Shown: piece after piece, positions 63,416 through 64,000 of the stretch | Layout of the letters: every line of letters starts with the position of its first letter | How positions within the stretch are numbered: position 1 is the first letter of the stretch | Source of the DNA: Flavobacterium sangjuense | Lineage (GTDB): Bacteria > Bacteroidota > Bacteroidia > Flavobacteriales > Flavobacteriaceae | NCBI RefSeq assembly: GCF_004797125.1 | Contig: NZ_CP038810.1 | Location: 868,001 to 932,000 of the forward strand | Length of the DNA stretch: 64,000 nt | Reading direction: 5' to 3' | Notes under the pieces: generated by a model | Seen by the model: the letters and a program-made list of their open reading frames with translations, nothing else | Told to the model about the DNA's origin: nothing | Databases searched by the model: none | Made by a program: the position numbers and the translations under genes

Positions 63416-64000
63416 ATGAAGAAAACCTACTTACTATTACTTTGCCTTTCGATATCTACTGTTTTTGCGCAAAGAAACTTAAACAAAACCAATTCGATTG
63501 CTGAAGCTGAAATGAAATCTGCGGAGCAACAAATGAATATTGAAGTCAACCCAAATACGGCTAACTACAATGTTACCTACCACAGATTGGAATTTACAGT
63601 TAATCCAACGGTGAAGTTTATCACAGGAAAAGTGTATACGACCTACACAGCATTGGCAAACATGACTACGGTAACATTTGATTTTGCTAATGAACTAACC
63701 GCGAGTTCGGTTAAAATAGGAGCAACCAATTTGACTTTTGTCGAAAACACCAATAATGAGTTGATTATTACGTTACCTGCGACTCAAACTACTGGAACTT
63801 CAGCTACGGTTGAGATTAATTATTCGGGTGTTCCGCCGCAGAATGGTTTTGATTCGTTTGTTCAGTCAACGCATAACGGCAGTCCAATTATTTGGACACT
63901 TTCAGAGCCATTTGGAGCCAGAGACTGGTGGCCTTGTAAGCAGGATTTGAATGATAAAATTGATACTATAGATGTTTATGTTACTGCACCATCACAATAT
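63416..64000 (+). CDS. M1-family aminopeptidase, N-terminal part (runs off window)
   Basis: 195 residues are present, open to the window edge. The ATG at 63416 is chosen since the one at 63411 meets a stop after two codons. A signal peptide (LLLLCLSISTVFAQ) is followed by a short linker and the N-terminal beta-domain of M1 peptidases: ANYNVTYHRLEFTVNP, FITGKVYTTYTALA, ATVEINYSGVPP, and SEPFGARDWWPCKQDLNDK, where the aminopeptidase substrate-channel loop lies. The zinc site HExxH and any sorting domain are beyond the window. It is divergent from serS. Confidence 0.85.
   Translation, partial: MKKTYLLLLCLSISTVFAQRNLNKTNSIAEAEMKSAEQQMNIEVNPNTANYNVTYHRLEFTVNPTVKFITGKVYTTYTALANMTTVTFDFANELTASSVKIGATNLTFVENTNNELIITLPATQTTGTSATVEINYSGVPPQNGFDSFVQSTHNGSPIIWTLSEPFGARDWWPCKQDLNDKIDTIDVYVTAPSQY

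Overview
The window is an AT-rich chromosomal segment of a Flavobacterium-like member of the Bacteroidota (Flavobacteriia). This rests on type IX secretion (T9SS) C-terminal sorting domains of type A and type C, promoter elements of the form TTG-N19/20-TAnnTTTG, an atpD-atpC pair separate from the rest of the ATP synthase genes, DUF4270 and GldH-like lipoproteins, and an RplY-Pth-Prs cluster. It is mostly core genome. No prophage, CRISPR array, rRNA or intact insertion sequence was seen.

Layout. 1-9.3 kb: end of an OmpA-like gene, an aldo/keto reductase, a T9SS-exported sugar-dehydrogenase-like protein, an envelope group on the minus strand (SIMPL protein, vWA lipoprotein, MuiA-family protein carrying an inserted TonB-plug-like segment), then a LytS/LytTR-type two-component pair. 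9.3-16.7 kb (minus): panC, panD, a flippase-like membrane protein, an esterase-fold protein without the usual serine, radA, a GldH-like lipoprotein and an AsmA-like/GT51 glycosyltransferase fusion. 16.7-21.3 kb (plus): a half-length glycogen-synthase-like protein, a DUF4270 lipoprotein and glmS, closed by a terminator. 21.5-28 kb: a TonB-dependent receptor with an SGNH lipoprotein, then atpD-atpC. 28-33.3 kb: biotin genes bioF, (DUF2007), bioD, bioA and a ketosynthase, then recX in the opposite direction. bioB lies apart at 47-48 kb with its own promoter and a palindrome.

33.6-46.1 kb holds two giant secreted proteins (2332 and 1813 aa) in tandem. They share a C-terminal module of about 570 residues ending in a type C sorting signal. 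46-64 kb: a cupin_8/JmjC-like protein, bioB, a small membrane protein, ribF, a T9SS metalloprotease, a small lipoprotein-like gene, pth, rplY, prs, tRNA-Leu(CAA), a GH32 fructan hydrolase, mgtE, rsmA, a DUF4286 protein, a TPR protein, serS and the start of an M1 aminopeptidase.

The least explained signal is a set of short tandem arrays with 7- or 8-bp periods at six places. They tend to sit exactly at gene ends or starts, and several form inverted arms. One array supplies the stop codons of two convergent genes, one lies between atpD and atpC, one is read in frame inside bioF, and one is bracketed by a 13-bp direct repeat resembling a target-site duplication. Other notable points are the MuiA/plug fusion, the AsmA/GT51 fusion, the ketosynthase in the biotin cluster, and a duplicated tRNA-Leu 3' end.
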